Assembly (NCBI GenBank): GCA_002418705.1 | Contig: DIEQ01000015.1 | Location: 1-42,632 of the forward strand | Length of the DNA stretch: 42,632 bases | From: Mageeibacillus sp. UBA5770 | Lineage (GTDB): Bacteria; Bacillota_A; Clostridia; Saccharofermentanales; Saccharofermentanaceae | Direction: 5' to 3' | In this document: positions 30,303 to 40,033 of the stretch, one piece after another | How the letters are laid out: each line of letters opens with the position of its first letter | Numbering within the stretch: the stretch's first letter is position 1 | Program-made: the position numbers and the translations under genes | The notes under the pieces: model-generated | What the model saw: the letters and a program-made list of their open reading frames with translations, nothing else | Databases searched by the model: none | What the model was told of the DNA's origin: nothing

Positions 30303-33300
30303 TATTTAAAATACCTGATGCCAGCTTCGAAAATATGCTGGTCTTTTATTCCCGGAATATTCTTGGCGATTGCCTCGCCAATTCGTTCGGAATGTCCCAT
30401 CTTCCCGAAGATCCGGCCGTCCGGGCTGACAATTCCTTCGATAGCCTGAACAGAACCGTTTGGGTTAAAGTTTGTATCGAGGGTCGGCAGACCCTTGTCA
30501 TCCACATATTGGGTTGCGACCTGTCCATTTTTGAAAAGTTCGGAAATCAGTTCGTCAGAGGCGAAGAATCTTCCCTCTCCATGTGACACGGGAATTTCGT
30601 ATAGCTCGCCGGGTTTGGTAAGTGACAGCCACGGAGAGTCACTTGATACGATCCTGGTCGTGACATAACCGGACTGGTGGCGTCCGATACGGTTGAAAGT
30701 AAGAGTCGGTCCATTGTGCTCGAGCGGCAGGATATCACCGAAGGGCAGCAGGCCCAGCTTGATGAGTGCCTGAAACCCGTTGCATATACCGAGCATCAAT
30801 CCGTCACGGTTTTGCAGCAGATCGCGAACAGCTTCAGTGATATATGGGTTCCTGAAAGCAGTAGCAATAAATTTTCCGGAGCCTTCCGGTTCATCACCGC
30901 CTGAAAAGCCTCCTGGTATCATAATAATGTTCGACTGGGAAATCCTTCTGCTCATCTCACGAAGAGATTCGGAAATCTCCTCGGAAGTACGATTTCGGAT
31001 AACCATCACATCTGCCTTTGCCCCGGCTTTTTCAAAAATAGCAGCCGTGTCATATTCGCAGTTTGTTCCCGGGAAAACAGGGATAAATACGGTCGGACGC
31101 GCCCCTGAAAGCTTCTGGCTGAAAGTGGCGGCTGCCTTCAGAGGACCCTGTGATACCGACAAATCCTTAATTGAAGCTTCAGCAGTCTCCGTCGGGAATA
31201 TCGGCTCAAGCGTTGAAGTAAAGGCCTTTTGGGCATCCGCAAGAGTAATCAGCTGGCCGTTCCATGTAAGCGCTTCGCTTTGCATCGTATGACCGATATA
31301 CTTTCCGCCGACCATTTCAAGTTTATCGATTGCATTTGAGTCACGCACGCTGGCTAGAATGACACCAAAAGATCTGCTGAACAGGTAGTCGAGGGAAATA
31401 TCATCGTTAAAAAGAAAACCGATGCGGTTGCCCATGCACATCTGTGCCGTCCTGGCCGCAATCCCACCCTGTCTAACGACAGAACAGGAAAGCAGCTGCC
31501 CTCGGCTGCTGATTTCGTTGAGAGCTTTGAAAACGCGAAGCACATGGTCTTTGCTGACAAGCCCGACAGAATCCCTGCGGAGCGAGACGGCAAACAGTTT
31601 TTGTCCGGGCGATGTAAGGGTTGCAGATACTACGTTTTTGGCGGTCGTTGAAGCAACGGCAAAAGACACGAGAGTCGGCGGTACCCGAAGATCATTAAAC
31701 GTACCGGACATACTGTCCTTTCCGCCGATTGAGGCGGTGCCGTAGTCAAGCTGTGCCTGATAGGCTCCGAGAAGAGCAGCTGTCGGCTTACCCCATGAGG
31801 AATCCGTCTGCATTCTTTCAAAATATTCCTGGAAAGTCAGACGGGCCTGAAGGGGATTACCGCCCATGGCGGCAATCTTTAGCAGAGACTCAACTACTGC
31901 ATAATATGCGCCATGGAAAGGGCTCCATTCAGAGAGGTATGGGTCAAATCCATAACTCATAAGTGTTACTGCATCTGTTTCCCCATTGAGGACCGGAATT
32001 TTTGAAACCATCCCTTCTTCCGGAGTCATCTGATATTTTCCGCCGAAAGGCATGAGGACGGTACGGGCGCCTATCGTAGAGTCAAAGCGCTGTGCGAGAC
32101 CTTTTCGAGAGCAGGTAGACAATGATGACAGTGTTCCGGTCATCGAACTGACAAAATCACCCGGTGTAAATCCATCTGCAGGCGTGTCCGGGTACATTTT
32201 GTTCATGTCGGGCATTTGCACACTGGCTTTGGCATAGGAAGGGGCACCATTTGTATCTATAAAGGATCGGGGAAGGTCAACAACAACCTTTCCTCTCCAC
32301 TTTAAAACCATACGAGGTTCCTTGGTAACAACGGCAACCTGAACAGCTTCCAGATTCTCTTCGGCGGCATAGGCCAGAAATGTTTCCTTATCCTTCTCTT
32401 CTATGACGACAGCCATTCTTTCCTGTGATTCAGAGATCGCAAGTTCTGTACCGTCAAGTCCTTCATACTTCTTTGGAACAGCATCAAGGTCAATACACAG
32501 TCCGTCGGCAAGTTCGCCGATCGCAACGGATACGCCGCCGGCACCGAAGTCATTACAGCGAAGAATCAGGCGGGAAACATCGGGATTTCTGAAAAGACGC
32601 TGGATCTTTCTTTCCGTCGGAGGATTGCCCTTCTGTACTTCCGAGCCGCAGGTTATGACAGATTTTTCATCGTGCGCCTTGGATGATCCGGTGGCGCCGC
32701 CTATTCCGTCACGTCCGGTTCTTCCGCCTAGAAGAATGACGATATCGCCGGGCTTCGGGCATTCGCGGACAATATTCTTTGCAGGTGCAGCACCGATAAC
32801 GGCGCCGATTTCCATACGTTTGGCAACATAACCCGGGTGATATACTTCATCGACCTGACCAGTCGCAAGACCGATCTGATTGCCGTATGAACTATAGCCT
32901 GCAGCTGCTGAACGGACAATTTTCTTTTGTGACAGTTTGCCGGGAAGAGTCTCGGAGAGAGGTACTCTCGGATCTCCGGCACCTGTGACACGCATGGCCT
33001 GATAGACATACGAGCGGCCGGAAAGCGGATCACGTATTGCGCCGCCAAGGCAGGTAGCCGCTCCGCCGAAAGGTTCGATCTCAGTAGGATGGTTATGGGT
33101 CTCGTTTTTGAACATAACGATATAATCTTCCGGAATTCCGTTCACATTGATTTTGACTTTGATCGAGCAGGCGTTGATTTCATCAGACTCATCAAGATCT
33201 GAAAGCTTGCCGTCCTTTTTGAGCTGACGCATGGCCATTGTAGCAAGATCCATCAGGCAGACCGGCTTTTTCGAGATCCGATCCCCATATATTTCTATAC

Positions 33301-34093
33301 GTTTCTTCAGGTAATCCTGGTAGATAGAACTCATCCTGGCTGAAATTTCGGTATCAGGATCAGCGAAGGCAACATCCGTCAGCTCCGTAAGGAATGTTGT
33401 ATGACGGCAGTGATCTGACCAGTATGTATCAAGTACACGGATTTCGGTGACGGACGGGTCTCTTTTTGAGACCTTGAAATAATCCTGGGTGAAGAGCAGA
33501 TCGTCAATGGACATGGCAAGGCCCATTTCCGAACGCATGCCCAGCAGCTGATTTTTAGTAAGGCTGCTAAAACCGTCAAGGAAGATAACATCGCAGGGTA
33601 TATCCAGTACATCCTCCAGCGTTTCCGGTTTATCAAGGGATGCTTCACGTGACTCAACCGGGTTAATCAGGTATCGGGCGACCGCTTCCTGCTGCGCGGC
33701 GGTTAATTCCCCGTAGAAAGCCATTACCCGCGCAGTACGCACAAGCGGCTTATCCTTACAGGTCAGAATCTGCACACATTGTGCGGCGGAGTCTGCCCTT
33801 TGATCATACTGTCCGGGAAGGGCTTCGATAGCCAGCACATAGCATGCGCCGGAAAGATCAGCAGCCTCATCATATGCATAATCAACAGGCGGTTCGGAAA
33901 ACACATCGGTTTTTGCAGTAGCGTACTCGTCTTCAGAGAGACCGGAAATATCATAGCGGTTCAAAACCCTCACTTTTTCAAGGGTAGATATCCCTAAATC
34001 AGAGCGAAGTGCTTTGCATAATCCGTCTGCCTCAACGGCAAACTCTTTCTTTTTCTCTACGAAGATCCGTCGAACCTGTGTTGATGCCTGCAT
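30302..34093 (-). CDS. purL: Phosphoribosylformylglycinamidine synthase, single-chain PurL with glutaminase domain
   Basis: This 1263-residue enzyme makes FGAM from FGAR, glutamine and ATP in purine synthesis. The catalytic part shows TYWSDHCRHTTF, FKNETHNHPTEIEPFGGAATCLGGAIRDP, and GGRTGRDGIGGATGSSKAH. The C-terminal ~260 residues form the PurQ-type glutamine amidotransferase: PVFPGTNCEYDTA, LGICNGFQALIKLG with the nucleophile Cys, and HGEGRF plus MGHSER for the His and Glu. Clostridia often carry this fused form. GGGAGGT precedes the ATG. No other pur gene and no purine riboswitch are nearby; neighbours are htpG and rsmA. Confidence 0.97.
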   Translation of the reverse strand: MQASTQVRRIFVEKKKEFAVEADGLCKALRSDLGISTLEKVRVLNRYDISGLSEDEYATAKTDVFSEPPVDYAYDEAADLSGACYVLAIEALPGQYDQRADSAAQCVQILTCKDKPLVRTARVMAFYGELTAAQQEAVARYLINPVESREASLDKPETLEDVLDIPCDVIFLDGFSSLTKNQLLGMRSEMGLAMSIDDLLFTQDYFKVSKRDPSVTEIRVLDTYWSDHCRHTTFLTELTDVAFADPDTEISARMSSIYQDYLKKRIEIYGDRISKKPVCLMDLATMAMRQLKKDGKLSDLDESDEINACSIKVKINVNGIPEDYIVMFKNETHNHPTEIEPFGGAATCLGGAIRDPLSGRSYVYQAMRVTGAGDPRVPLSETLPGKLSQKKIVRSAAAGYSSYGNQIGLATGQVDEVYHPGYVAKRMEIGAVIGAAPAKNIVRECPKPGDIVILLGGRTGRDGIGGATGSSKAHDEKSVITCGSEVQKGNPPTERKIQRLFRNPDVSRLILRCNDFGAGGVSVAIGELADGLCIDLDAVPKKYEGLDGTELAISESQERMAVVIEEKDKETFLAYAAEENLEAVQVAVVTKEPRMVLKWRGKVVVDLPRSFIDTNGAPSYAKASVQMPDMNKMYPDTPADGFTPGDFVSSMTGTLSSLSTCSRKGLAQRFDSTIGARTVLMPFGGKYQMTPEEGMVSKIPVLNGETDAVTLMSYGFDPYLSEWSPFHGAYYAVVESLLKIAAMGGNPLQARLTFQEYFERMQTDSSWGKPTAALLGAYQAQLDYGTASIGGKDSMSGTFNDLRVPPTLVSFAVASTTAKNVVSATLTSPGQKLFAVSLRRDSVGLVSKDHVLRVFKALNEISSRGQLLSCSVVRQGGIAARTAQMCMGNRIGFLFNDDISLDYLFSRSFGVILASVRDSNAIDKLEMVGGKYIGHTMQSEALTWNGQLITLADAQKAFTSTLEPIFPTETAEASIKDLSVSQGPLKAAATFSQKLSGARPTVFIPVFPGTNCEYDTAAIFEKAGAKADVMVIRNRTSEEISESLREMSRRISQSNIIMIPGGFSGGDEPEGSGKFIATAFRNPYITEAVRDLLQNRDGLMLGICNGFQALIKLGLLPFGDILPLEHNGPTLTFNRIGRHQSGYVTTRIVSSDSPWLSLTKPGELYEIPVSHGEGRFFASDELISELFKNGQVATQYVDDKGLPTLDTNFNPNGSVQAIEGIVSPDGRIFGKMGHSERIGEAIAKNIPGIKDQHIFEAGIRYFK

Positions 34094-34128
34094 AGGTACC
34101 TCCCAAATATTGTGTTTGCTTCCGGTTG

Positions 34129-36054
34129 TCAGGACAATTTTTCTGCAACTTCCGTAATAAGTTCAGCATTTACCTTTAGGAATCTCTTGAGGCCATCCGC
34201 GTCAAGTGAACCATGGCTGAGCCTTGCCTGATCATACAGATGCAGGGCAAGTTTATTAAGCTGGTCTTTTTCAGATGTAATGGCGAAAAGTCCGCGAAGT
34301 CTGAGAACAAGCGGATGATCGCTGTTCAGGACGAGATCCTTCTTCTGTGGGAACATTTTGTCAAGGTCCTTATACGGGTCATCTTCAGCACCCGTACGCA
34401 TTTTCTCAAACTGTTTACGCATTTCATTCATTCTTCGAGCTTCTTCTGTTTCCTGAATAAATGCAGGAAGCTGATCGGCACCCAAAGCAACAACGGATAC
34501 AGCCAGCGAATCTTCACCGGCAGCTTCACGGAACAGGTCCTGAAGTACCTTCTGCTCTTCTTCAGATCCTGCCTCACCTTCGAATTCAGCGTCGACACGC
34601 TTGAAATGTGTTTTTGGATATTTGTATTCGAGGAAGGATATGAAATTGTTGTCAAGTTCCTCGTTAAGGATAATGACGTCATAGCCCTTCTTCTGTGCAA
34701 TCTCAACATAGGCAGCCTGCTGATCGGGTGCCTGTGTATATCGTACGGTATCCTTTGATTCGGTAAGTTCTGCCATCGTCGGGAATGTTTTATCGACTGT
34801 TTTGAAAAGGCAGATATCCTTCACTTTTTCAAAAAACTTCTCATCCCTGAGCATACCGTATTTTACAAATATGCTGATGTCCGGCCAGTAAGATTCAAAT
34901 GCGCTGCGGTCCTGTTTGAAAATTTCACTGAGTTTGTCAGACACCTTGCGGACGATGTGCGTCGAAAGTTTCTTGACATATTCATCCTGCTGGAGTGCAG
35001 AACGGGAAACATTAAGGGGAAGGTCCGAACAGTCAAGGCAGCCACGCAGCAGGAACAGGAACTCAGGAATGACTTCAGCAAGGTTATCAGCAACAAATAC
35101 CTGATGGTTGTAAATCTTTATGCGGCCCTCAAGCGACTCGTACACATTGTTTGTCTTCGGGAAATAAAGTATACCCTGAAGTGTAAACGGATAATCCATA
35201 TTGAGATGAATCCAGAATAGCGGATCGCGCATGTCCGAAAAGACCTCATGATAGAAGGCTTTATACTCTTCATCAGTACACTCCTTCGGGGATTTTGCCC
35301 AAAGAGGCGTCTTTGTGTTCAGGGGAAGGTTCTCATGCACATGTTCAGTATATTCCTCGCCCTTTTCCTCTTTCTCCAGCCGTTCTTTCTCTTCATTGGC
35401 GATACGCTCACGGTCACCGGCAGCATCGACAAAATAGAGGTCGTACGGCATGAAGGAACAGTACTTCTTGAGAACAGCACGAAGCTTATAGGCATCGAAT
35501 ATTCCAAGCGCCTCTTCTGAAAGGGAAAGTGTTATTACAGAACCGCGCTCTATACGCGAAGACTCCGAAATTGTATATTCCATACCGTCTTCCGATTCCC
35601 AGATTACAGCGGCTTCATTGTCCTGCCATGATTTCGTCTCGATTTTAACCTTGTCGGCAACCATAAAGGCAGAATAGAATCCAAGGCCGAAATGACCGAT
35701 AATCCCGCTCATATCCGTGGACTGCTCTTTGTATTTTTCCACAAAATCCATTGCACCGGAAAAGGCAATCTGATTGATGTATTTGTCGATCTCATCTGCC
35801 GTCATACCTATGCCGTTGTCGGAAAATGCCAGCGTACCGGCATCCTTGTCAAAGACGACATCCATACGGTAATCCTGTCCGCTTTCCCCGGAAGCTTCGC
35901 CAAGCTCAACCAGACGCTTATATTTTGAAATTGCATCCGATGCATTCGAAACAAGCTCACGCATAAAAATATCGTGATCAGAATAGAGCCATTTACGAAT
36001 GATGGGAAAAATGTTTTCTGTTGTGACTGATACTTTTCCTGAACGAATTGACAT
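34129..36054 (-). CDS. htpG: Molecular chaperone HtpG (Hsp90)
   Basis: The 641-residue ATP-dependent chaperone starts with the GHKL ATPase domain: RELVSNASDAISKYKRL, then FSDNGIGMTADEI and IGHFGLGFYSAFMVADKV. A middle domain (FWIHLNMDYPFTLQGILYFPK, LNVSRSALQQD) and a C-terminal dimerisation domain follow. AGGAGGT precedes the ATG. No CIRCE element was seen upstream; the gene follows the aminotransferase by 50 bases and is probably co-transcribed. Confidence 0.98.
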   Translation of the reverse strand: MSIRSGKVSVTTENIFPIIRKWLYSDHDIFMRELVSNASDAISKYKRLVELGEASGESGQDYRMDVVFDKDAGTLAFSDNGIGMTADEIDKYINQIAFSGAMDFVEKYKEQSTDMSGIIGHFGLGFYSAFMVADKVKIETKSWQDNEAAVIWESEDGMEYTISESSRIERGSVITLSLSEEALGIFDAYKLRAVLKKYCSFMPYDLYFVDAAGDRERIANEEKERLEKEEKGEEYTEHVHENLPLNTKTPLWAKSPKECTDEEYKAFYHEVFSDMRDPLFWIHLNMDYPFTLQGILYFPKTNNVYESLEGRIKIYNHQVFVADNLAEVIPEFLFLLRGCLDCSDLPLNVSRSALQQDEYVKKLSTHIVRKVSDKLSEIFKQDRSAFESYWPDISIFVKYGMLRDEKFFEKVKDICLFKTVDKTFPTMAELTESKDTVRYTQAPDQQAAYVEIAQKKGYDVIILNEELDNNFISFLEYKYPKTHFKRVDAEFEGEAGSEEEQKVLQDLFREAAGEDSLAVSVVALGADQLPAFIQETEEARRMNEMRKQFEKMRTGAEDDPYKDLDKMFPQKKDLVLNSDHPLVLRLRGLFAITSEKDQLNKLALHLYDQARLSHGSLDADGLKRFLKVNAELITEVAEKLS

Positions 36055-36104
36055 AATAAACCTCCTGATATTTACAATAATTTGATTACAGTTTTGAAGC
36101 CCGT

Positions 36105-37010
36105 TCAGCCTTCAGGCTGAATATGATCGGCCGGGTGAGTCTCAATATAGTGATTAACAATACTCTGATATATTTCAGATATTTTGGCAAGATCTCGATT
36201 CTGAGCAGACATAAATACCTCATCGCCAATGGACTGGATGGGAAGTATGTCAAAAGGTGAACTGGTTATAAACACAGCAACAGAATCCCCCGAAATATTA
36301 TCCTGATCGCGCATTCTGACCAGATCTTCCAACGAGAAAAGTGCCTCTTTGTAAACAAGCCCCGCACTACGGACGGATTGAAGCACATACCGGCGGGTGA
36401 TACCGATCAGGATCAGGGCTTCCGGCGGTGAATAGACTATTCCATGGTAGAGAACAAAAAAATTAGAACGGCTGCCTTCTGTTATCTGTCCCTTTTTATC
36501 AGCGAGAAGAACCTCAAACGGAATACCGTATGCCGTAGCCTCCGACATTTTTTGGGCGACAGCTTTCTTGTAGTCACTTCTAAAAACCTTGACCTGAGGG
36601 TCTACCCTCTCCCAGGGAAGTATTGATGTCGGGACACCATGGATAAAAGCATCAGCAGGCGGCGATACGACGTGCGAAAAATGAATAAGGTTTGATTTAT
36701 TTGTAACGACAATCCTTATATTCCCGTCTTTAACAGGCGGGTCAGCTTCCCCGATCATCTTCATGGCGTTGTCAAAAAGGACGTCGGTATCAAGTGGAAA
36801 CATCTCCTTGGCATCGATTGACTGCAGAAGACGCAGCATATGGTTCTCGAAAAACAACAGTACTCCATCCTGAAACCGGATAGATTCATAGTAAATAATA
36901 TCATCAACAGGCTCCAGAAGTGACTTGCCTTCAGCTGATGACAGGAGAATTTTCTTGCCGTTAAAATAACAATATTCACCGGAGGGATTCTCCAGCATTG
37001 GAAATGACAT
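36105..37010 (-). CDS. Class IV PLP-dependent aminotransferase
   Basis: A 301-residue protein of the branched-chain aminotransferase/aminodeoxychorismate lyase fold. The PLP Lys is probably in VFRSDYKKAVAQKMSEA; ITEGSRSNFFV and ILIGITRRYVLQ match the family blocks ITEgsxsNxF and GITRxxVL. Choice between a branched-chain or D-amino acid transaminase and aminodeoxychorismate lyase is not possible from sequence. The start at 37010 is used because GGGGG (37018-37022) is 7 bases upstream; a longer in-frame start at 37046 falls in a leader hairpin. Confidence 0.87.
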   Translation of the reverse strand: MSFPMLENPSGEYCYFNGKKILLSSAEGKSLLEPVDDIIYYESIRFQDGVLLFFENHMLRLLQSIDAKEMFPLDTDVLFDNAMKMIGEADPPVKDGNIRIVVTNKSNLIHFSHVVSPPADAFIHGVPTSILPWERVDPQVKVFRSDYKKAVAQKMSEATAYGIPFEVLLADKKGQITEGSRSNFFVLYHGIVYSPPEALILIGITRRYVLQSVRSAGLVYKEALFSLEDLVRMRDQDNISGDSVAVFITSSPFDILPIQSIGDEVFMSAQNRDLAKISEIYQSIVNHYIETHPADHIQPEG

Positions 37011-37041
37011 GCAATTGCCCCCTATTTGTATGACTGACAAA

Positions 37042-37059
37042 GACACCCGTGCGGGTGTC
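37042..37059 (-). promoter_or_regulatory. Hairpin in the aminotransferase leader
   Basis: GACACCC (37042-37048) and GGGTGTC (37053-37059) pair with a 4-base loop. On the minus strand TTTGTC follows. The stem lies between the promoter candidate and the ribosome site, 31 bases before the start codon, so it could be an attenuator or a stabilising 5' structure. Confidence 0.5.
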
Positions 37060-37103
37060 TGATGAAAACCGTTAGTCTGAAAGATGTTCTCTTCAGCATA
37101 TAG

Positions 37104-37132
37104 ATTTTACCCCAGTATGCCAATTGCGTAAA
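37104..37132 (-). promoter_or_regulatory. Promoter candidate for aminotransferase-htpG-purL-rsmA
   Basis: Minus-strand TTTACG (37132-37127), 17 bases, TAAAAT (37109-37104), about 95 bases before the start codon. Confidence 0.55.
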
Positions 37133-37208
37133 GTCTGAATATACAAAACAATATACACAAGCTTTTCCTGCTTGTCTTGTTTCTTTAGTAAGAATACAAT
37201 AATAAAGG

Positions 37209-37237
37209 TTGACGCAAGTTGGCGGCTTTGCTAAAAT
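37209..37237 (+). promoter_or_regulatory. Promoter candidate for argG-argH
   Basis: TTGACG (37209-37214), 17 bases, TAAAAT (37232-37237), 54 bases before the argG start. This is one of the best promoter matches in the window. Confidence 0.7.
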
Positions 37238-37259
37238 AGTCACAGTTTATGCAATCAAG

Positions 37260-37273
37260 CGAATAATTATGCA
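37260..37273 (+). promoter_or_regulatory. ARG-box-like operator before argG
   Basis: CGAATAATTATGCA matches the ArgR consensus TGAATnnnnATTCA at 8 of 10 arm positions, with an A/T-only centre. It lies 23 bases after the -10 box, where bound ArgR would block transcription. The argR gene is in the same window. A normal ARG control region often has two boxes; only one is visible. Confidence 0.45.
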
Positions 37274-37291
37274 TTTATGGAGGAAATCATT

Positions 37292-38506
37292 ATGGCTAAA
37301 GAGAAAATTTTACTCGCATATTCAGGCGGTCTCGATACATCTATTATCATACCGTGGCTTCTGGAGCACTATGACTGCGAAGTTATAGCAATGGCCGGTG
37401 AAGTTGGAATCGGAATTGACGAATCTTTTCTGAAGCAAAAGGCATTAAACTGCGGAGCAAGCGCCTGCTTCGTCGAAGACATTGCCGAAGAGTTTATTAC
37501 TGACTTCATTTATCCGACAATGAAAGCCGGCGCGATGTATGAGGGAAAATATCTCCTCGGAACATCCTTCGCCCGCCCTGTAATTGCAAAGCGTATGGTC
37601 GAAATCGCCCGCCGCGAAGGCTGCACGACAATTGCCCATGGCTGCACAGGCAAGGGTAATGACCAGGTCCGCTTTGAACTTACAATCAAGGCACTTGCAC
37701 CCGATCTCAAGATCATTGCTCCATGGCGCCTGTGGGACATCAAGTCCCGTGATGAAGAAATCGATTATGCACATGCGAGAAATATCCCTGTTCCGGTAAC
37801 AAAGAAAGATAATTATTCAATGGACGAAAATCTCTGGCATCTTTCACATGAGGGAATGGATCTTGAGAATCCGGCAAATGAACCTCAGTATGAGAAAATC
37901 CTGAAGCTCATGGTATCCCCGGAACAGGCTCCTGATGAAGCAACATACATTGAACTCACTTTTGAGAAGGGTGTTCCCGTTGCTGTTGACGGCAAGAAAC
38001 TCGATCCTGTATCCATGCTTAAGTATTTGAACGAAGTTGCAGGCAAAAACGGTGTCGGTATTGTTGACATGGTCGAAAACCGTCTTGTCGGCATGAAGTC
38101 CCGCGGTGTATATGAGACACCCGGCGGAACCGTCATGTATGCGGCACACAGGGAACTTGAGCTTCTTACGCTTGACCGTGACACACTCCACTACAAGGAT
38201 TTGATTGCACTGCGTTTTGCCGAACTCGTATATTTCGGTCAGTGGTTCCATCCTCTCCGTGAAGCCCTCTCTGCATTTGTTGACAAAACGCAGGAGACTG
38301 TATCAGGTAATGTACGGCTTAAGCTCTATAAGGGCAACTGCCTGCCTGCCGGAACAACCTCTCCCTTCTCTCTCTATGATGAAGAAATTGCGACGTTTGC
38401 AGAAGATGATGTTTATGACCAGAAAGATGCGACCGGCTTTATCAATTGCTTTGGCCTGCCGATGAAGGTTGTAGCACAGATGAAGAAAAGAAACGGGCTT
38501 CTTTAA
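37292..38506 (+). CDS. argG: Argininosuccinate synthase
   Basis: ArgG joins citrulline and aspartate with ATP. The 404-residue protein has the ATP pyrophosphatase loop [17 protein letters not shown] at the N-terminus, [16 protein letters not shown], and [18 protein letters not shown]. The ATG at 37292 is 8 bases after GGAGG; the ATG at 37277, which contains that site, is rejected. argH follows by 34 bases. Other arg genes are not in the window, so citrulline may come from elsewhere in the genome or from the medium. Confidence 0.97.
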   Translation: MAKEKILLAYSGGLDTSIIIPWLLEHYDCEVIAMAGEVGIGIDESFLKQKALNCGASACFVEDIAEEFITDFIYPTMKAGAMYEGKYLLGTSFARPVIAKRMVEIARREGCTTIAHGCTGKGNDQVRFELTIKALAPDLKIIAPWRLWDIKSRDEEIDYAHARNIPVPVTKKDNYSMDENLWHLSHEGMDLENPANEPQYEKILKLMVSPEQAPDEATYIELTFEKGVPVAVDGKKLDPVSMLKYLNEVAGKNGVGIVDMVENRLVGMKSRGVYETPGGTVMYAAHRELELLTLDRDTLHYKDLIALRFAELVYFGQWFHPLREALSAFVDKTQETVSGNVRLKLYKGNCLPAGTTSPFSLYDEEIATFAEDDVYDQKDATGFINCFGLPMKVVAQMKKRNGLL

Positions 38507-38540
38507 TCAAAACTTTATTCATAATGAGGAGATTTGAACA

Positions 38541-39914
38541 GTGAGTAAAAAAATGTGGGACGGCCGATTTCAGAAAGATACAGACAAAGCGGCCAATGAC
38601 TATAACACATCTCTTCCCTTCGACTGCCGCATGTATGCGCAGGATATCAGAGGAAGCATGGCACATTGCCGCATGCTTCAAAAGCAGGGAATTCTCACTC
38701 AGAGTGATTCCGAGAAAATTCTTTCCGGTCTCTCCCGCATACTTTCTGATATCGCTGCAGGTATCCTTACGTTTGATTCTGATGCAGAAGATATCCACAT
38801 GTTCATTGAAGAGGAGCTTACCCGCCGCATCGGGGATGCCGGAAAGCGCCTTCATACCGGAAGAAGCAGGAACGATCAGGTAGCGCTTGACGTGAGACTG
38901 TATCTCCTTGACGAAATAAAGGCGATCCGCGGGCTGGTCATGAACCTATACCTGACCCTCATTGACAAGGCGAATGAAAATATCGAAACGATCATGCCGG
39001 GTTACACACATCTCCAGCGTGCTCAGCCTATCACACTGGCACACCACCTGAGCGCTTATATCCAGATGCTCAGACGTGACATGACTCGCCTGGACGATGC
39101 TGCCGGAAGAATGGATGAATCACCGCTTGGCTCAGGAGCCCTTGCAGGAACGACATATCCGCTTGACCGGCAGGCCGTTGCTGCGGAACTCGGATTCTCC
39201 GGCGTAACTGAAAACAGCCTTGACGGGGTAAGTGACCGTGATTTTGTCATTGAGACAGCTGCTGCCATTTCAATACTGATGATGCATCTTTCCCGTTTTT
39301 CCGAGGAAATCATACTGTGGTCAACCCAGGAATTTGCATTCATTGACTTAGATGATGCCTATGCGACAGGTTCATCCATAATGCCGCAGAAAAAAAATCC
39401 GGATATTGCTGAGCTGACACGAGGAAAGACCGGCCGTGTATACGGAGATCTGATGGCACTTCTTGTTGTCATGAAGGGCCTGCCTCTTGCATACAACAAA
39501 GACATGCAGGAGGACAAGGAAGCTATTTTTGATGCGATTGATACGGTAAAAGGTGCTCTCGTACCCTTCACCGGCATGGTCGCAACGATGACTGTCCGCA
39601 AAGATAAAATGGAGAAGGCAGCTGCCGGCGGATTCACCAATGCAACGGATCTGGCAGATTACCTCGTTAAAAAGGGACTGCCATTCCGAAGTGCACACGA
39701 AGTGTCCGGTAAGCTTGTAAAGTATTGTCTTGATGCCGGTATTGCTCTGTTAGATGTCGGGATTGATGAATTCAGAAGTTTTTCCGAACTTATAGACGAG
39801 GATGTTTACGAAGCAATTTCCCTGCTAACCTGTGTTAACAATCGAACCATAATCGGCTCTCCGTCTCCTGACACTGTCCGCCTTTCCCTTGAAGGCGCTG
39901 CACGTTTCAAGTAA
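38541..39914 (+). CDS. argH: Argininosuccinate lyase
   Basis: ArgH splits argininosuccinate into arginine and fumarate, completing the step begun by argG. The 457-residue protein starts KKMWDGRF, has HTGRSRNDQVALDVRLYL, MPGYTHLQRAQPITLAHH, and the fumarase-superfamily signature GSSIMPQKKNPDIAE with the catalytic Ser loop. The start is GTG at 38541, with GAGGAG upstream. Confidence 0.97.
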   Translation: MSKKMWDGRFQKDTDKAANDYNTSLPFDCRMYAQDIRGSMAHCRMLQKQGILTQSDSEKILSGLSRILSDIAAGILTFDSDAEDIHMFIEEELTRRIGDAGKRLHTGRSRNDQVALDVRLYLLDEIKAIRGLVMNLYLTLIDKANENIETIMPGYTHLQRAQPITLAHHLSAYIQMLRRDMTRLDDAAGRMDESPLGSGALAGTTYPLDRQAVAAELGFSGVTENSLDGVSDRDFVIETAAAISILMMHLSRFSEEIILWSTQEFAFIDLDDAYATGSSIMPQKKNPDIAELTRGKTGRVYGDLMALLVVMKGLPLAYNKDMQEDKEAIFDAIDTVKGALVPFTGMVATMTVRKDKMEKAAAGGFTNATDLADYLVKKGLPFRSAHEVSGKLVKYCLDAGIALLDVGIDEFRSFSELIDEDVYEAISLLTCVNNRTIIGSPSPDTVRLSLEGAARFK

Positions 39915-39931
39915 TTATATGTTCAGATTAT

Positions 39932-39970
39932 AAAAGAGCGCCGGCATTTTTGAAGTGCAGGCGCTCTTTT
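39932..39970. terminator. Terminator after argH, likely bidirectional
   Basis: AAAAGAGCGCC (39932-39942) and GGCGCTCTTTT (39960-39970) form an 11-bp stem; more T follows on the plus strand (AATATTTTTT). It lies between the convergent argH and TPR genes. Confidence 0.85.
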
Positions 39971-40033
39971 AATATTTTTTAAACTTAATTTGTGATTCGC
40001 CATAAAACTACAGCGAAAATTCAGGAAATCCAT

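Noticed and set aside
34213..34758. Plus-strand 181-codon open frame inside htpG
   Set aside because: Antisense shadow of a conserved chaperone gene without its own start signals.
37022..37099. 25-codon leader peptide (MLKRTSFRLTVF...) before the aminotransferase
   Set aside because: Its ATG lies only 5 bases from the -10 box, so it would be at or before the transcription start, and it has no ribosome site or run of a single amino acid.
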